64,000 bases of DNA from Paguma larvata (Eukaryota > Chordata > Mammalia > Carnivora > Viverridae), in the NCBI GenBank assembly GCA_030068075.1, contig CM057828.1:109908699-109972698 (forward strand), written 5' to 3'. Both the position numbers and the translations under genes were made by a program. Below the pieces are notes generated by a model that ran no database searches, had not been told where the DNA came from, and was given only the letters and a program-made list of their open reading frames with translations. Positions 1-12,000 of the stretch are shown piece by piece; positions within the stretch are counted from its first letter, which is position 1; the number at the start of each line of letters is the position of its first letter.

Positions 1-717
1 ACCATTGACAAAAATTAAGTCAAAATGGTTTAGAAATCTAAATGTAAAACTAATATTATGATATTTCTAGAAGAAAGCATAAGAGAAAATCTTTGTGTCC
101 TTAGGCTAGGCAAAGATTTCTTACATTCAACACCAAAAGAATAATACACTCCCATAAAAAATTAATTGGGTTGCATCAAAATTAAGAAATGCTCTTTAAA
201 TGGCACTGTTAAGAAAAAGAAAAGATAAGCCACAGAATAGGAGAAAATGTTTACGCATCACATATCTGATAAAGAACTGGTATCCACAATATGTTACTAG
301 CTCCTAAAACTAAGGAATAAGAAAACAAACATTTTTAAGTGAGCAAAAGATTTAAAGTAAGAAGATATACAGAAAGAAAATAAGCACATTTAAAAACACT
401 TTACATGATTGTTCATTAGGGAAATGCACGTAAAACCACAATGAGATACTATTGTGCATCTATTAGAATGTCTAAAGTTAAAAAGATTGACCATATTAAG
501 TGTGGGTCCGAACATCAAAGAAATGGAACTCTGACACACTGCTGGTGGGAATACGAAATGGTACAATGAAACAGTTTAGCGTTTTCTTAAATAGTTAAAC
601 ATGCACTTACCATATTTCCTAGTCGTTCCACGTCTAGATATTCACTAAGGTGAAATAAATGTCTACATCTGTACAAAGACTTGGGTACAAATATTCACAG
701 CAGCCTTTTTTGTAATA
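1..717 (+). repeat. Ancient L1 fragment, ORF2 3' end and 3' UTR (left part)
   Basis: The text matches the end of L1 ORF2 as found in old mammalian copies. Markers are 'ctggtatccacaatatg' near 280, 'gaaatgcacgtaaaaccaca' near 421 and 'cactgctggtgggaatac' near 537. It has many stops and is decayed. It continues after the purine microsatellite at 719-1035, so the two pieces were one insertion. Assignment rests on remembered consensus; the subfamily (L1M type) is not resolved. Confidence 0.8.
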
Positions 718-718
718 G

Positions 719-1035
<317 letters not shown>

Positions 1036-1039
1036 CAAA

Positions 1040-1455
1040 ACAACGCTGAAAACAACCCAGATGTTCATCATCAGGTGAATGGATAAATAAGTTGTGGTAT
1101 GTCCATACAGTGGAATACTACTTAGCAATAACGCATTGATACATGCTACAGCATGGATAAAGCTCAAAATAAGTATGCTGGTGAAAGATGTCAAACAAAA
1201 ACCTGCACATGCTGTAAGATTTGGTTTACATAAAACTCTAGAAAATGTAAACTGATGTATAGTGACAGAAAGCAGATCAGTGGTTCCTGGAGATGAGGAG
1301 GTATGAAGGACTGATTATACAGGAGCAGAAGACAGTTTTGGGGGTGATCGCTCTGTGGTGATGCCTTCATGGGTGTGCCATCACATGTTTCAACATTTAT
1401 CAAACTGAACACTTTAAATATACTGAGTCTATTATTTATTCATCGTACCTCAATA
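1040..1455 (+). repeat. Ancient L1 3' end (right part)
   Basis: Continuation of the L1 to the left. Markers are 'acagtggaatactacttagc' near 1108, 'gcagatcagtggttcctgg' near 1272 and 'tttatcaaactgaacacttt' near 1396. These match the terminal ORF2/3' region of older L1 families. No poly-A or target duplication is visible. Confidence 0.75.
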
Positions 1456-2528
1456 GGGCTGTTGAGAAACAGGGCAGGTCTTGCTGAGACTAAGCAGTGA
1501 TGGGTTCAAGGATTAGAGGAGGCAAGACTTGAGACAGCAAGACTACTCAAGAAGATGCTGAGAAATCCCAACCTCCTGTAGGGCCCCCTTCAGGCACCAA
1601 TTTTATATATAAAATATGTATATAAATAACCAATATATACTTAAGAATTCAGGTCTATTAAGGGTTACCTCGTTTGGAGGAAAATGATAAATAATAATGA
1701 ATAATAAGCAAGGCCTGTACTAGTACATTAAGAGCTTTTGTGCTACTTAAAAAAAGGCCTCCTTGGCTCATGCTGCCCTATCACCCATCAGCCAGCTGCC
1801 TTTGTGCAGTGCACAGTCTGCATAACCATCCACAGCAGTCCTGATCCCATAGATGACCCGATATGATAGAAACCCCAAGAATCTTGGCTCTGACATTAAC
1901 CGTATGACCTTTGGTGAGTCACCTGAAATTCTTCATACCTTAGTTTCTTCCTCTTGTATTCCTTCCCCGTGGTATTGCCCCGTGGTAGAGATAAGGACTA
2001 TGATGAGGCCTTACAAACAGATGGTGTTATCAACACGTTTTGACCAGGAGATGAGAGAGAAAAAGGCAGTTCTAGGGTTCAGGTATTACAATCCTTCCTT
2101 GGAGGAGAGCTAATAATAGGAACACCCCAGGAATTGTTATTAATCGTCACTAAGATGTGACGTGTTGTTACTGAACGGGGCTCTCTTGGATCAAACTGCG
2201 AGAGATCTGTGTGAAGCCTTTTCCCTCACACCTCCCACACCTACTTCCCACTACCAGCCCCTTAGCTAACCAAGGCCTGCTGAGAGTTTCCTCCAGTGAG
2301 GTTCACTTCCCTAAAGTCCCAGGTTAACCCATTCCTTTCTTCCAGGTTTCCACGCCTCCAGATTTATACAGCTGGAAGGAGTGAGGACCCCTACATGGAC
2401 CCACGCTCACAGGGGAATACGTGACTAAGCCTAACCTCCCTAATTTTTCAAAAAAAAAAAAATCTTCATTTTAAAAGAGATGCTTATTTACTCCAAAGGA
2501 TGGTTCTCTAACGGTGGAATCTGATGGC
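1456..2528. other. Unassigned intergenic/intronic sequence
   Basis: No gene or recognised repeat. An 86-codon open frame on the plus strand (1853-2113) resembles nothing I know. An A-run lies at about 2449-2461. Confidence 0.5.
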
Positions 2529-2540
2529 AAGTAGCTAGCT

Positions 2541-2780
2541 TTTTTTTTTTTTCCCCAAAGGCAAGGTTTTTTTTTTCTTTTTCTTTTTTTTTAATGTTTC
2601 TTTTTGAGAGAGAGCCCTTGTTGGGGAAGGGCAGAGAGAGGGAGACACAGAATCAGAGGCAGGCTCCAGGCTCTGAGCTGTCAGCACAGAGCCCGATATG
2701 GGGCTTGAATTCGTGAATGGGAGATCCTGACCTGAGCCAAAGTCAGCTGTCCAACCAACTGAGCCACCCAGGCGCCCCCC
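2541..2780 (-). mobile_element. Carnivore tRNA-derived SINE (CAN-SINE, felid type)
   Basis: Read on the minus strand it starts at 2780 (GGGGGGCGCCTGGGTGG) and runs through the tRNA-like head, body and CT-rich part into a long, interrupted A-tail (T-rich at 2541-2592). A perfect 12-base target duplication, aagtagctagct, flanks it at 2529-2540 and 2781-2792. This shows L1-mediated insertion and fixes the ends. Confidence 0.95.
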
Positions 2781-2899
2781 AAGTAGCTAGCTCTTTGAGC
2801 GTGAGATTGAAAGGTGTCTCTCAAAACATATCTAAATTTGGTGTCTCCAAATCCTTCCATGGGACACCAACTTTTCAACCGGCTTTCAAGCTTATCTTT

Positions 2900-3066
2900 T
2901 ATATTCATGTATGCATATATAAAAACTCTATATACATAGATACACATATATATGTGTTGTATGTGTTATGTAAGTTTACATATATAAAAAGATACATATA
3001 CACATATATATACACATATGTAGAAATGTGTGTGTGTGTGTGCGTGTGCGTGTGTATATATATATA
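2900..3066. repeat. AT/TG-rich low-complexity tract with (TG)n
   Basis: Alternating purine-pyrimidine sequence rich in ATAT, ACAT and TGTG, with a TG/CG run at 3028-3055 followed by TATA repeats. It is likely length-variable. Open frames here are repeat artefacts. Confidence 0.9.
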
Positions 3067-3239
3067 AATTCTGGTGCAACATTCTAGTGTACACTCTTCT
3101 GTACAGGAAGGAAAGAATGCAATCAAATGTGGGTTTTTTTCTTTTCTAACATAGGAAACCGATATACTGATTTAAGGCCTGGTACGTCATCTCCAATACT
3201 GTTAATGCCCGAAGTTCAAGCTAATAGTGCCAGTGATTT

Positions 3240-3560
3240 AGCTCAATATACTTGTTAATGACCTAGAGGATGAAGTGAATGGCAGTGTGGAAAATGTGCT
3301 GATGACATCGAGTGTTCAGGCTGCTGAGAGCTAAGGAGGGTTGTGAGGAACCTACGATGGATGTAATAACTTGGATGACTGAACAAACACGAAGACTGAT
3401 AACATTTTACAGGGAAGGGCAAAAGGTAATAGATACTGAAAAAAATAATGTCAGTTCTACATAATGTAAGCAGCTCGCACTGGTGGACTTAGAATTCATG
3501 TTAGTCTTAAAGGGGAATTCTGCCGTGGGAATTCAACTAATGAAAATATTTGGATAAAAT
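3240..3560 (+). repeat. L3/CR1-type LINE fragment, strongly decayed
   Basis: 'ttaatgacctagaggatgaa' and 'gtgctgatgacatcgag' near 3255-3310 match the CR1/L3 reverse-transcriptase region encoding '…F.DDT.…'. 'taacattttacagggaa' near 3400 matches the following segment. It is a remnant with indels. Family call from memory, moderate confidence. Confidence 0.5.
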
Positions 3561-3780
3561 CATCTAATCTGCAATAACACCCCCCAAAAGGCAAAGAGTC
3601 TAAGTATGTATTCAGAAACAGCGGGGTAAATATAGGAAAATATGTGGTGGACAGAGCTGGGTGCCTACCCAACACAGTTCCTTCTGTGGACTTCGTCCTG
3701 ATGTTTTGCTCTATTTATCTCCACCTCCACTCCATTCAGAGAAGGTGACGTCTCCCCGGAAAATGAATGAAGATCTATCT

Positions 3781-3985
3781 AAACTCAGTCAGTTAAGCAT
3801 CTGACTTCTGAAGATCAGATCATGATCTCCTAGTTCGTGGGTTCAAGCCCTGAGTCGGGCTCTGTGCTGACAGCTCAGAGCCTGGAGTCTGCTTCAGATT
3901 CTTCATCTCCCTTGCTCTCTGCCCCACCTCTCTCTCTCATTATCTTTCTCTCAAAAATAATTAAACATTTAAAGAAATTTTTTAA
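3781..3985 (+). mobile_element. Carnivore SINE, older copy
   Basis: Starts inside the head ('aaactcagtcagttaagc'), continues through 'gctctgtgctgacagctcag' and the CT-rich part, and ends in an A-rich tail ending at 3985. The first bases of the tRNA head are diverged or missing. It is in opposite orientation to the copy at 4131-4339. Confidence 0.9.
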
Positions 3986-4002
3986 AAAATCCATCTAAAC
4001 CA

Positions 4003-4411
4003 GTAGTCCTCAAATGTGACCCTTAGATAAGCAATGGTAGAACAATCTGAAAACTTAGAAATGCAGTTCCTTTGGCTCCATCCCCAATATGTTAAATCAG
4101 AAACTCAAGGGGTGGAACATGGCAATCTGTTTTTTTTTAATGTTTATTTATTTTTGAGAGAGAGAGAGAGGGCAAGAGGGGGAGGGACAGAGAGAGAGGG
4201 AGACACAGAATCTGAAGCAGGCTCCAGGCTCTGAACTGTCAGCACAGAGCCTGATACGGGGCCTAAACTCACAAACTGTGAGATCATGACTGAGCCAAAG
4301 TCAGATGCTTAGCCAACTGAAACCACCCAGGCACCCCCAGCAATCTGTATTTTAACAAGGCCCCCAGGAGATCCTTATTCGTGCTAAAGTTTGAGCACCA
4401 CTGGACAAAAT
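4003..4411. repeat. hAT-Charlie MER-type DNA transposon, split by a SINE
   Basis: The left piece begins 'cagtagtcctcaaatgtg' and the right piece ends 'aaagtttgagcaccactgg'. These are inverted ends typical of short non-autonomous hAT elements of the MER20/MER5 group. The inner text 'aaatcagaaactcaaggg' and 'caatctgtattttaacaagg' also fits. The SINE at 4131-4339 was inserted later. Confidence 0.7.
4131..4339 (-). mobile_element. Carnivore SINE nested in a MER element
   Basis: Minus-strand SINE with tail at 4131-4152 (T-rich) and head ending at about 4339. A perfect 9-base duplication, gcaatctgt, lies at 4122-4130 and 4340-4348, inside the older transposon. Confidence 0.95.
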
Positions 4412-4439
4412 CAATTATGACAATTCCATTTTCCTTTGT

Positions 4440-4725
4440 CAGTGATTATATTAAGCCTAAGGACTGACTGCCTTTAGGCCAACAAAATACAAGTGAAGTC
4501 TGCTGGGGTTTCTGAGAAAGGTCTTTCTCTCTTCAAGAAGATATTGCATTTAGCTTGTGTGAGGATGTGATGTCTGGAGCTGCAGCAGCCGTCTTGTAGC
4601 TATGAGGGGGCACACCTGAAGACTGCAGAGCAAAAAGATGTCCTTGTGCCACCAAAGTAACCAACCTTAGCACCACTCTTCCTATAGGATGTCTGGCTAC
4701 GTGAGGAAGTAACTTCCACTTTTGG
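4440..4725. repeat. Old interspersed repeat, probably LTR-like; class uncertain
   Basis: 'gtgaggatgtgatgtctgga' near 4560 and 'gctgcagcagccgtcttgta' near 4579 belong to a text I recall from a widespread mammalian repeat. I cannot name the family. Confidence 0.4.
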
Positions 4726-6059
4726 TCACCTGTACTGTTCTTGCATCTGAAAGTATCCCCCTAAAGCACCTCCCTTCTTCTCCATTGGTACAGAGGAAGC
4801 AAACCTGAACAGGCAAATGGTCAGAAATAGTGAAACGAAAACATGGAACACAGGTCTTCTAAGCCCTCCCACCTGAGCACATGAGAGCTATATCCCTAAT
4901 CTTAAAGCAAATGTATTTTCGGGCCTCTCTGTTCTTATGTGCCGTGTTAATATAACAAATATGAACTCTTCTCACAATTATTGATAAAGAATATGTAGTA
5001 ATAGAGCTATGTACAAATGTAAAAAACAAAACAAAAAAATCAACCTCCTGCTAGGGCCAGCACACACTCCATCCAGCTCAAGTCTCTGTGTGACTAAAGA
5101 ACATGTTGGGAAGAAAGTTCAAAGGTGTGGTAGTTCCTGAGCTTGACCTTGGAAAGCTAAAGTTGCAGCCAATGCGCTTTCATTTTCCCTAAAAGCCCAG
5201 TAGGAGCTAACCACTTGCGAATCTCCTCAACTCCTAATATTGCTCTTCACTATGGATTAAGAGATCACAGAGTGCAGGCAAGCCTCATCGCTATTATCAC
5301 TCTCATAATGCAGAAAATGCCAGGGCAGATGAAAGGCTGGAGTGCCGGCAAAACGTATTTCCCGCTGACTGCGTCTGGATATCCCTACAACGTGCATTGC
5401 TTGAGCCTGTGCACAGTCACAAGAAAGAGGGCAGGGGAGAGGATGACTAGCCAAACAAACGCATCCTTTACTGGCACCATCTCAGCGTTAGACAAACTTT
5501 TTAAGGTGAAGCCCCTCAAATGACTAACAGCAAGAGCAGATGGGTTTGTCATCATGCCCTATAGGTCAGGAAACCTGGGCTTTCCAGGACTGACAGCAAG
5601 GAACTGTTCCAAAATCAACTGTCCTCCACTGAGAATTCCCTGTTAGCTGTCAAAGAAGGCTGGCTGGCTCCATCAAATTCGGCCCTCAGAGTGCAAAAGG
5701 GGAGAAAAGATCTTTCAGAGACAAAAACCTTCTGGTGCACTCAGAGCCATTAAAGAAGCCAGCGGCATCTGGAGCCCAGATGTTGCAAGCGAGTCTCCCT
5801 CTGGGAAGTGGCTGTCCTAGGCTTCCCCGGAGCTCCGAGCAGGTCCAGAGAGAAGGTACCCATGCCTCCAGCTAGGAAGGCGGGAGGGCTTGCTCCTGGG
5901 TGCAGACCAGAGGCCAAGCTTCTTTATCCAGGCTGGAGCCTTGAGTTCAAGGTTCCTGTGTTTCCATTCCCTCCCCTTGGAAGGTGAGACTATGCCTGGC
6001 TTACGGCGGAATGAAGATAAAATAGTAGAGGTGATGGGAAGAGGCAGCTGATCACGTGG
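4726..6059. other. Unassigned sequence
   Basis: No recognised gene or repeat. A 102-codon plus-strand frame (5215-5523) overlaps a 65-codon minus frame and resembles no known family. Confidence 0.4.
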
Positions 6060-6112
6060 CTTTTAAAGTCACTGTGGCACTTTGTACTCCTCAAACCCAC
6101 GCTGCCTTCGGT

Positions 6113-6250
6113 GAGGCGGGGCCATAGGGCTGAGTGCTGGCCAATGGAGTGTAGGCGGAAGTGACGTGCTCATTTCCAGGTTTGGCGCATAAATACCCAC
6201 CTCAGCTGTGCCCCACAACTTCCCTTCGCTCTTTACTCGTCACGTGGGCG
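6113..6250 (+). promoter_or_regulatory. Compact promoter-like motif cluster, possibly within an old repeat
   Basis: Seen in order: a GC-box-like gaggcgggg (6113-6121), CCAAT (6141-6145), CRE-like TGACGTG (6162-6168), TTTGGCGC (6181-6188, the E2F-type consensus), a TATA-like cataaata (6188-6195), and CACGTG followed by GGCGGG (6241-6252). The order and spacing suit a short promoter with a start near 6220. The text 'ctggccaatgg…ggaagtgacgtg…cataaa' also resembles a widespread old repeat, so the signals may be inherited from it. No ORF follows. Confidence 0.3.
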
Positions 6251-6360
6251 GGATCCCGCAGACAGCCCCAAAGCGCTGGCTGATGGAGGAGCCAAGAGAT
6301 GGCAGGGCTGCCTGCCCTGCCAAGTAGGAATAGCCACATCAGATTTTGCCTGAATAGAAG

Positions 6361-7050
6361 ATGTAACTCTTTTTGGACCAAACCACTCTGAAGTTCAATG
6401 CAATGTCAAGCATCGCTTACCCCACTCAGTACGGGTTCTGTGTAGATCCTGGATAAAACAACTGATAGGGTAACAGAGCCTGGGGTGGGGAGAGGAGGCA
6501 GGGATGGCAAATGCTTGTGGGGAGATGACTCACAATGCCCGGCTAGTAATACATCTGTTCACTTAACGATCCTCCCTTATCAATGCTTTCACGCTTCGGG
6601 GAGTTGTCTGGTTGTCTCCCACCTCCAGCCGGCTGTCAGTGTCTCTACAGATAGCCAAAGAGGCAGCTTAAAGAGACCTTAGGGAGTTAAGGGTCTGAAA
6701 GAAATTAGGCCAGGCGGGTCGCCCCCAAGCACATTTTCTTTTTTTTAGAAGACAATAGTGGTCCCAGGACCCGCACCACCTCTGGAAACCTGCGGGGTCA
6801 CTGCCACCGAATGGGTCCATAGCTGATGGTTGACAAGTGTAGGCAGGGTTGGTGAGTGTATCCCAGGTTAATATCAATTTTTCATTAACCTGTGACATTC
6901 TTTAATATAAATGTATTTAATGTGAGGTGAATGCTACAGAATTCTTGTTCCAGATTGCAACCATTTTAGGTAAACATTTTCATTGTAAAAATATTCTGCC
7001 ATTTTTATGCATCAATAATCCGACCTGAACGAATTCCTTTCTGAGGCTCA
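6361..7050. other. Unassigned sequence
   Basis: Nothing recognised on either strand beyond a short T-run at about 6738-6746. Confidence 0.4.
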
Positions 7051-7054
7051 CATA

Positions 7055-7680
7055 CTGGTATTTTTTTTATTGTGGCAAAATATAGATGGCACAAATTTAC
7101 CATTTTGATAACTTTCAAGTGTGCAATTCAGTGACATTAATGTTCACAATGTTGTGCAACCATCATCATTCTTTCCAAAATGTTTTCATCATCTCAAATG
7201 GATGATTTAAGTAAATAATTCCCCATTAAGCACTGAGCGGTAATTCCCCACGCCCCCTTCCCCAACCCCAGGTAAACTCTAATCTGTCCTCTGTCTCACT
7301 ACATTTGCCTATTCTAGACATATCATGTAGTGGAATCGCACAATATTTGTCCTCTCCTGTCTGGCTTATTTCATCTAGCATGGTGTTTTCAGAGTCTATC
7401 CGTGTACAGCGAGGGCCAGAACCCCACCCCTTTCTGTGGCTGCATCGTAGGCCGTTGTACGCACACACCACATTTGGTTTATCCCTTTGCTGACGGACCC
7501 CGGGTTGCTTCCACGGTGGAGATCTTGTGAATAACGCTGTGATGTACAAGTATCTGTTCGAGTTCCTCCTTTCAATCCCTTTGGGTATGTACCTAGGGGT
7601 GGAAGGGCTGGATCGCGTGGTAACTCTATGTTTTGCTTTTCGAGAAACTGCCAGACTCTTCCATAGCGAAACTGCAAGAT
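7055..7680 (-). repeat. L1 3' end, antisense, old
   Basis: On the plus strand it reads 'ttttattgtggcaaaatata' (7066), 'gtgcaattcagtgacattaa' (7121) and 'gttgtgcaaccatcatcatt' (7151), then 'ctttgggtatgtacctaggg' (7579). This is the reverse complement of the 3' UTR and ORF2 end of an older L1. The minus-strand frame at 7396-7677 contains the degraded ORF2 C-terminus. Confidence 0.85.
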
Positions 7681-9374
7681 TTTTAAAACCCAGCGTAAAG
7701 TAAAAATGTAGAAGCAGGCTTGTGTTATGTCACGGGGATGCCTGAGTGGTTGGAGTACCGGGTCGATCTGGAGACCTCGTTAACACGGGGTACATCTCCT
7801 AGTCCCTAGACCTTTCTCCTGAGCAGTCTCGCTAAGGGCTCCTGCTCGAATGACTCTTGGATCCACAGAATTGAATTGAAGCTAAGAAAACTAAATGAAG
7901 CTTCAGAGCCACTCGCTTGCACCAACTCCTTCTAAGGGCCTGGGAAGGGCCCTTACATTGTGGTCATTTTTTTTTAATTTGCAAAAAGAAGACATTTTAA
8001 CTAAAACCTGCCACTTCCATTCTACATCCCTCCTCCTCTTGTGTTGAGTGGCATTGGAGGGCCCATAAGCATTTTAGGGATCTGGCTTAGGGGAGGTCGA
8101 GTTGGGGATACGTTTAATATCAGTTTAGAGGATTCTATTTATGTTGATTGTGGTTTCTTTTGAACAGAACTAAGTTACTACTAGTCATCCCAGTATGGAA
8201 ATCCTTCTGGGAAAATTCCTACCCCCACAGTGGAAACCCAGCAACTCAATGACCCAGAGGACATTGGAAAGGGCCCTCCCTTACCTAGCAGAAGCAAAAA
8301 GCTTTGAAATGTTCAGAGTCACAAACTAGCCTGTGGTAAATTCAAACGTCAAATGTGCAAAATTGCAAGTGGAAATTTTGCGTTTCATTGACGCAGAACC
8401 AAAATGAAGCCTCTTCTGTTAGGATTTATGTTTGATAATGCAGCATATACAATGACGAGTGCTCAAGACATTTTGCTCCTTTTTAACAAAAATTTCGCCA
8501 AATAGAAATGATCAAAATCCCTGTAGTTACAGGGAGACAATCATGGTGCTACAAACAGGGAGTGAATACGTTTTTAACGATTCGTATATGAGAGAGACTT
8601 GAAAGAGGTTTTTCCAAGTGTGATGACAATGCAGAAAAAGGGGAATTGTATTAGCAGTAATGGTGGAGAAGATGAAAGACGAAAGAAACTTTTCTAACCT
8701 ATCAACTGTGAAAACCACATTTTGATCAATGATGCTAGAAGAAACCACTGAATTCTCCTTCTCTTGTCTCTGTAGAAAATATTACAAAACTGTTGTTTTA
8801 TAAAGAGGTGTTCAAAACATATACAGACCACAGAATGCTGTGGGGGAGGGGAGGGGAAGTGTCCCAGGCGGCACCGGACAGCTCATAAAAAATCCGGTAC
8901 TGCCCGGATCAGGGACTGCTTGTGGCATTAGGCAGGCTTTTCACAAGGTAGATTGCGCTTTCTCATTCTAAGTAAGAATTCACTTTCCTAACAAATTCGG
9001 TATCTGTAACTTGGGATTCTTTTTCTTAAAGAATCATCTTTCCGAGATTGTCTAAGCTACAGTCCCCACAAGACCTGGACCTGTCTCTGCCTACAGACAT
9101 TGTGTTTTGCTCCCAGTGATTCACTGTCATGCAGAGCCACTCTTTTCTGTGCTTCTCAGGGATGTCAGGGGTCCCTGTCATAAGAATATTGCCAGGCACC
9201 ACGCAACCATTCGGTCACCCCTATTTCTTCTTACTCTGCTCGTTCCGCATTGAACCAGCCCAGTGTCTCCTACTTCTGAAGCCCCTTCCCCTCCCTGCTG
9301 CCTTCACCCCCGCCCTCACCCCCACCACCTGTGAGTTACTGCTGCTTGCTTTTCTTTAGCAGCCTTCCATGCTG
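7681..9374. other. Mostly unassigned sequence
   Basis: A possible 30-base SINE head remnant ('ggggatgcctgagtggttgg', 7735-7754) is too short to be sure of. The rest shows no gene or repeat I recognise. A short GC-rich inverted repeat, ATCCGG/CCGGAT, lies at 8892-8909. Confidence 0.4.
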
Positions 9375-9830
9375 GGCTAGAAATCGGCCCCTGAGATATC
9401 TAGGGCCTAATCCCTGAAACTGCGAGTGTGACCTTCTGAGGCAAAGCAGGATTTTACAAGGGGTTATAATTAAAGATCTCGAGATAGGAGGTTAACCTGG
9501 ATTGTCCCAGGGGACTTTCAGTGTTCTGACAAGAGAGAGGAGAGAGAGGTGTGACACACAGAAGAGGAGGACGGAGGTGACCACAGGGCCAGATATTGGC
9601 ACGATGCTACTGTGAGCCAAGGAACGCCAGTCGCCACCAGAAGGTGAAAGAGGTGGGGAAGCATGCTCTTCTGGAGCTTCTGGAGGGACACCTTGGTTTG
9701 AGCCCAGCAAAACTGATTTTGGACCTGTGGCTTCCAGAGCTGTGAGAGAAGAGATGTGTGTGGCTTTAAGCCACCTAGTTGATGTCACTTTGTTACAGTA
9801 GCCACAGAAAACGAATACACTTCTGAACGC
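9375..9830 (+). repeat. Old interspersed repeat ending 'ttaagccacctag…', class uncertain
   Basis: 'gggcctaatccctgaaactg' (9403), 'gttaacctggattgtccc' (9491) and 'gctttaagccacctagttg' (9763), ending with 'aaaacgaatacac', follow a well-known mammal-wide repeat text. I recall the text but not whether it is an LTR or a LINE tail. The minus ORF at 9492-9788 is its antisense shadow. Confidence 0.6.
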
Positions 9831-10364
9831 AAAGTTTATTCTAAAAGATCAAACTGCCCACATTCCCATCACTTCTGATTCCAATATTCTGGTCACAAGT
9901 TCCCATTTCATGAGGACCCTCCACCCAATTCCTCCTACTTCCTTCCCCATGTTCTTTTCACCCGCAGCGACTTGAAGCCTCTCTGTGAAAGTTCACGTAC
10001 CTGCTGACCCATGCCCTTTGGCCAGGCCAGTGGCCAAGGCATCCTTGAAATGGCTCCCTAATGGGTGAGGAGGCAAAGCCTCTCTTCCTTTGGTGCGTTC
10101 CTCTATTTGACTCTATTCCCTTTCTTTGGAGTCTCTCCTCCAGGGGCTGGGTGCTTCCCCAATCACTTCTCCAACCAACAAAACAAAAAAACTCTTAAAA
10201 CCCTCCTCTACAAATCTTACCTTCCTAGGGAAGAATGGGTTGTATCTGCTCCTGCCTCATTTTCTCGCCTTGACTTTCCCCAGTTGGGTCGGGGGAGATG
10301 TTGATTATTTATTCTGTAACCCATTAGAAGAAAAAACTCTTGGTTTTTGAGTCAAGTAAGTTTT
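9831..10364. other. Unassigned sequence
   Basis: Nothing recognised; two overlapping 74-79 codon plus frames (10065-10350) have no family resemblance. Confidence 0.4.
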
Positions 10365-10735
10365 CCAAATACCTACTGAATGTGTGCAGGGAGCCAGGCT
10401 AAGTACCACAGATAGCTAAGACATGGTCCCTGTTCATGGGAGTTTGGAGACTCAACTGGGGTGGGAGGGGAAGCAAGAATGAATGCACATTAATATTTAC
10501 AATAAAAGTCAGATGTACAAAATGCCCTGACAAAGTGTGATGGGGAGGGCAAAGCAGGGACACATCGCATTGAAACGGAAGTCAGGAAAGCGTTTGTAAG
10601 TAGGGCCCACTTGAGATGGGGTAAATTTTCCTGAGCAGAGTAGACTAGTATAAGTCAGGGCACTAAGGCAGGAAAGCCCAGACTACAAGGAAAATGAAAC
10701 TGGAAAATAAGTTTGAGACCATAGTTTAGAGTGGG
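10365..10735 (-). repeat. L2 LINE 3' region, antisense
   Basis: 'gctaagacatggtccctgtt' (10416) and 'aaatgccctgacaaagtgtg' match the reverse complement of the L2 3' end, including the segment for '…GTGATAAGTGC…'. Diverged; boundaries approximate. Confidence 0.65.
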
Positions 10736-10738
10736 GAA

Positions 10739-10930
10739 TCAGCAAACATTTTCTCTAAAGGGCCAAATAGTGTTTGAGGTTTGGCTAGCCACGTGGTGTC
10801 TGTCACAATGCTTCCCATTGTAACATAAATGCAGCCATAAACACTATGTAAACAAATGGGTATGGCCGTGTTCCAATAAAACTTTATTTACACAAACAGG
10901 CCGTGAGCCAGAACGCCCAGCTAAGGAAGC
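10739..10930. repeat. hAT-type MER DNA transposon
   Basis: 'tctctaaagggccaaatagt' (10752) and 'ccaataaaactttatttaca' (10873) are hallmarks of a short mammal-wide hAT-type element beginning near CAG..GGCAAAC. A second copy in the same orientation is at 46262-46485. Exact family not named. Confidence 0.65.
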
Positions 10931-12000
10931 TGTGGGCCTCGAGGAGCCGCTGAAGGTCTGTGAGCAGGAGGATAATATTACATCACCAAAGCTGTGCGTT
11001 TGGAAAAGTAATGTGGCCAGGGGTTAAAGCCAGGATGGGAGGAAGTGGAATAGAGTGTGGTAAGGAACCTCCCGGGCGCTGATACAGCGTTTGGGGTCAG
11101 AGGCTGGAGTTAGGGAACTGAGAGCAGAAAGAAGGCCAGATGTATAGGGCATGGCTACTCAGTGGACAGGAGAGATGGAGAGTCCCCAGTTAACGATGGT
11201 TCCGATTTGGAAGGGGTGGAACTGGGAGGTAGAGCTTGTGAGCCACTTAATGAGGGAGACCTGGGGTTTGAATGCACCACCCGATGGTCTGTGCCCTCTG
11301 CAGACGGGTCCTTGAACAGGAGTGGGTGGGCAGCTGATGGCAGGCAACCAGGCCTCCTGAGAACCAGCCCGAGCCCACGTGGGGCAGGCAGCAGCCCACC
11401 CTCCCCGGGGCCGGCCAGGCCAGGGCTCCCAGCAAGCAAGGCCCAGGATCCCTGCGCTGCTAGACATCTCGGAGGACAGCCAAGACAGAGCAAAACCAGT
11501 CCCGCCAGAGGCGGGTTGAGGCCGTGCCAAGTGACCATGGAAGCTGCGTGTGTGGGCCAAATTGCTTTCTAATTACATTGCACTCCAGACAAGACAAAAT
11601 TGTGTCTCTTGAAAAGCATGTATGCGGAGTCCGGGTAAGCCTAGAGGAGGTCAGGCCTGGTGGAAATCCGGAGCAGGGAGTCATGTTGCAGAATTCATTA
11701 CCATCCTGTCGCCCGGGGCAGGAAGAGCAGGGAGAGGAGGCTGGCGGACGCGGCCTGCGTCTCAGTGCAAGGTCAGGGACAGATCCTGAAGAGTCGAGCA
11801 CGTTTAAATGGAGTAGGTGACTCTGAACGAAAACGGGCTGTTTTGCCCCGAACATCTCATCATTTCTCTCTGGAACTTAATATAATGCCCTCCTGGAAAA
11901 ATCATATTAAGAAATTTTTTTTTTTTTTTTTTTTTTTGCCTGTGTCCTATAGCAAACATTCTCTCTCCCCGCTGCTCGGCATGCTGAGACAATTTAGTTG
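10931..12000. other. Unassigned GC-rich then AT-rich sequence, poly-T at 11918-11937
   Basis: 11280-11560 is GC-rich but poor in CpG, so it is not a CpG island. It carries overlapping 130-codon frames on both strands, as expected by chance. 11560-11620 has TAATTA-type homeodomain motifs. A T-run of about 20 lies at 11918-11937. Confidence 0.45.

Noticed and set aside
7735..7765. Possible SINE head fragment
   Set aside because: Only about 20-30 bases match and no body or tail follows; too short to call.
11162..11572. GC-rich segment as a second CpG island
   Set aside because: High GC but few CpG dinucleotides, and overlapping frames on both strands without signals.
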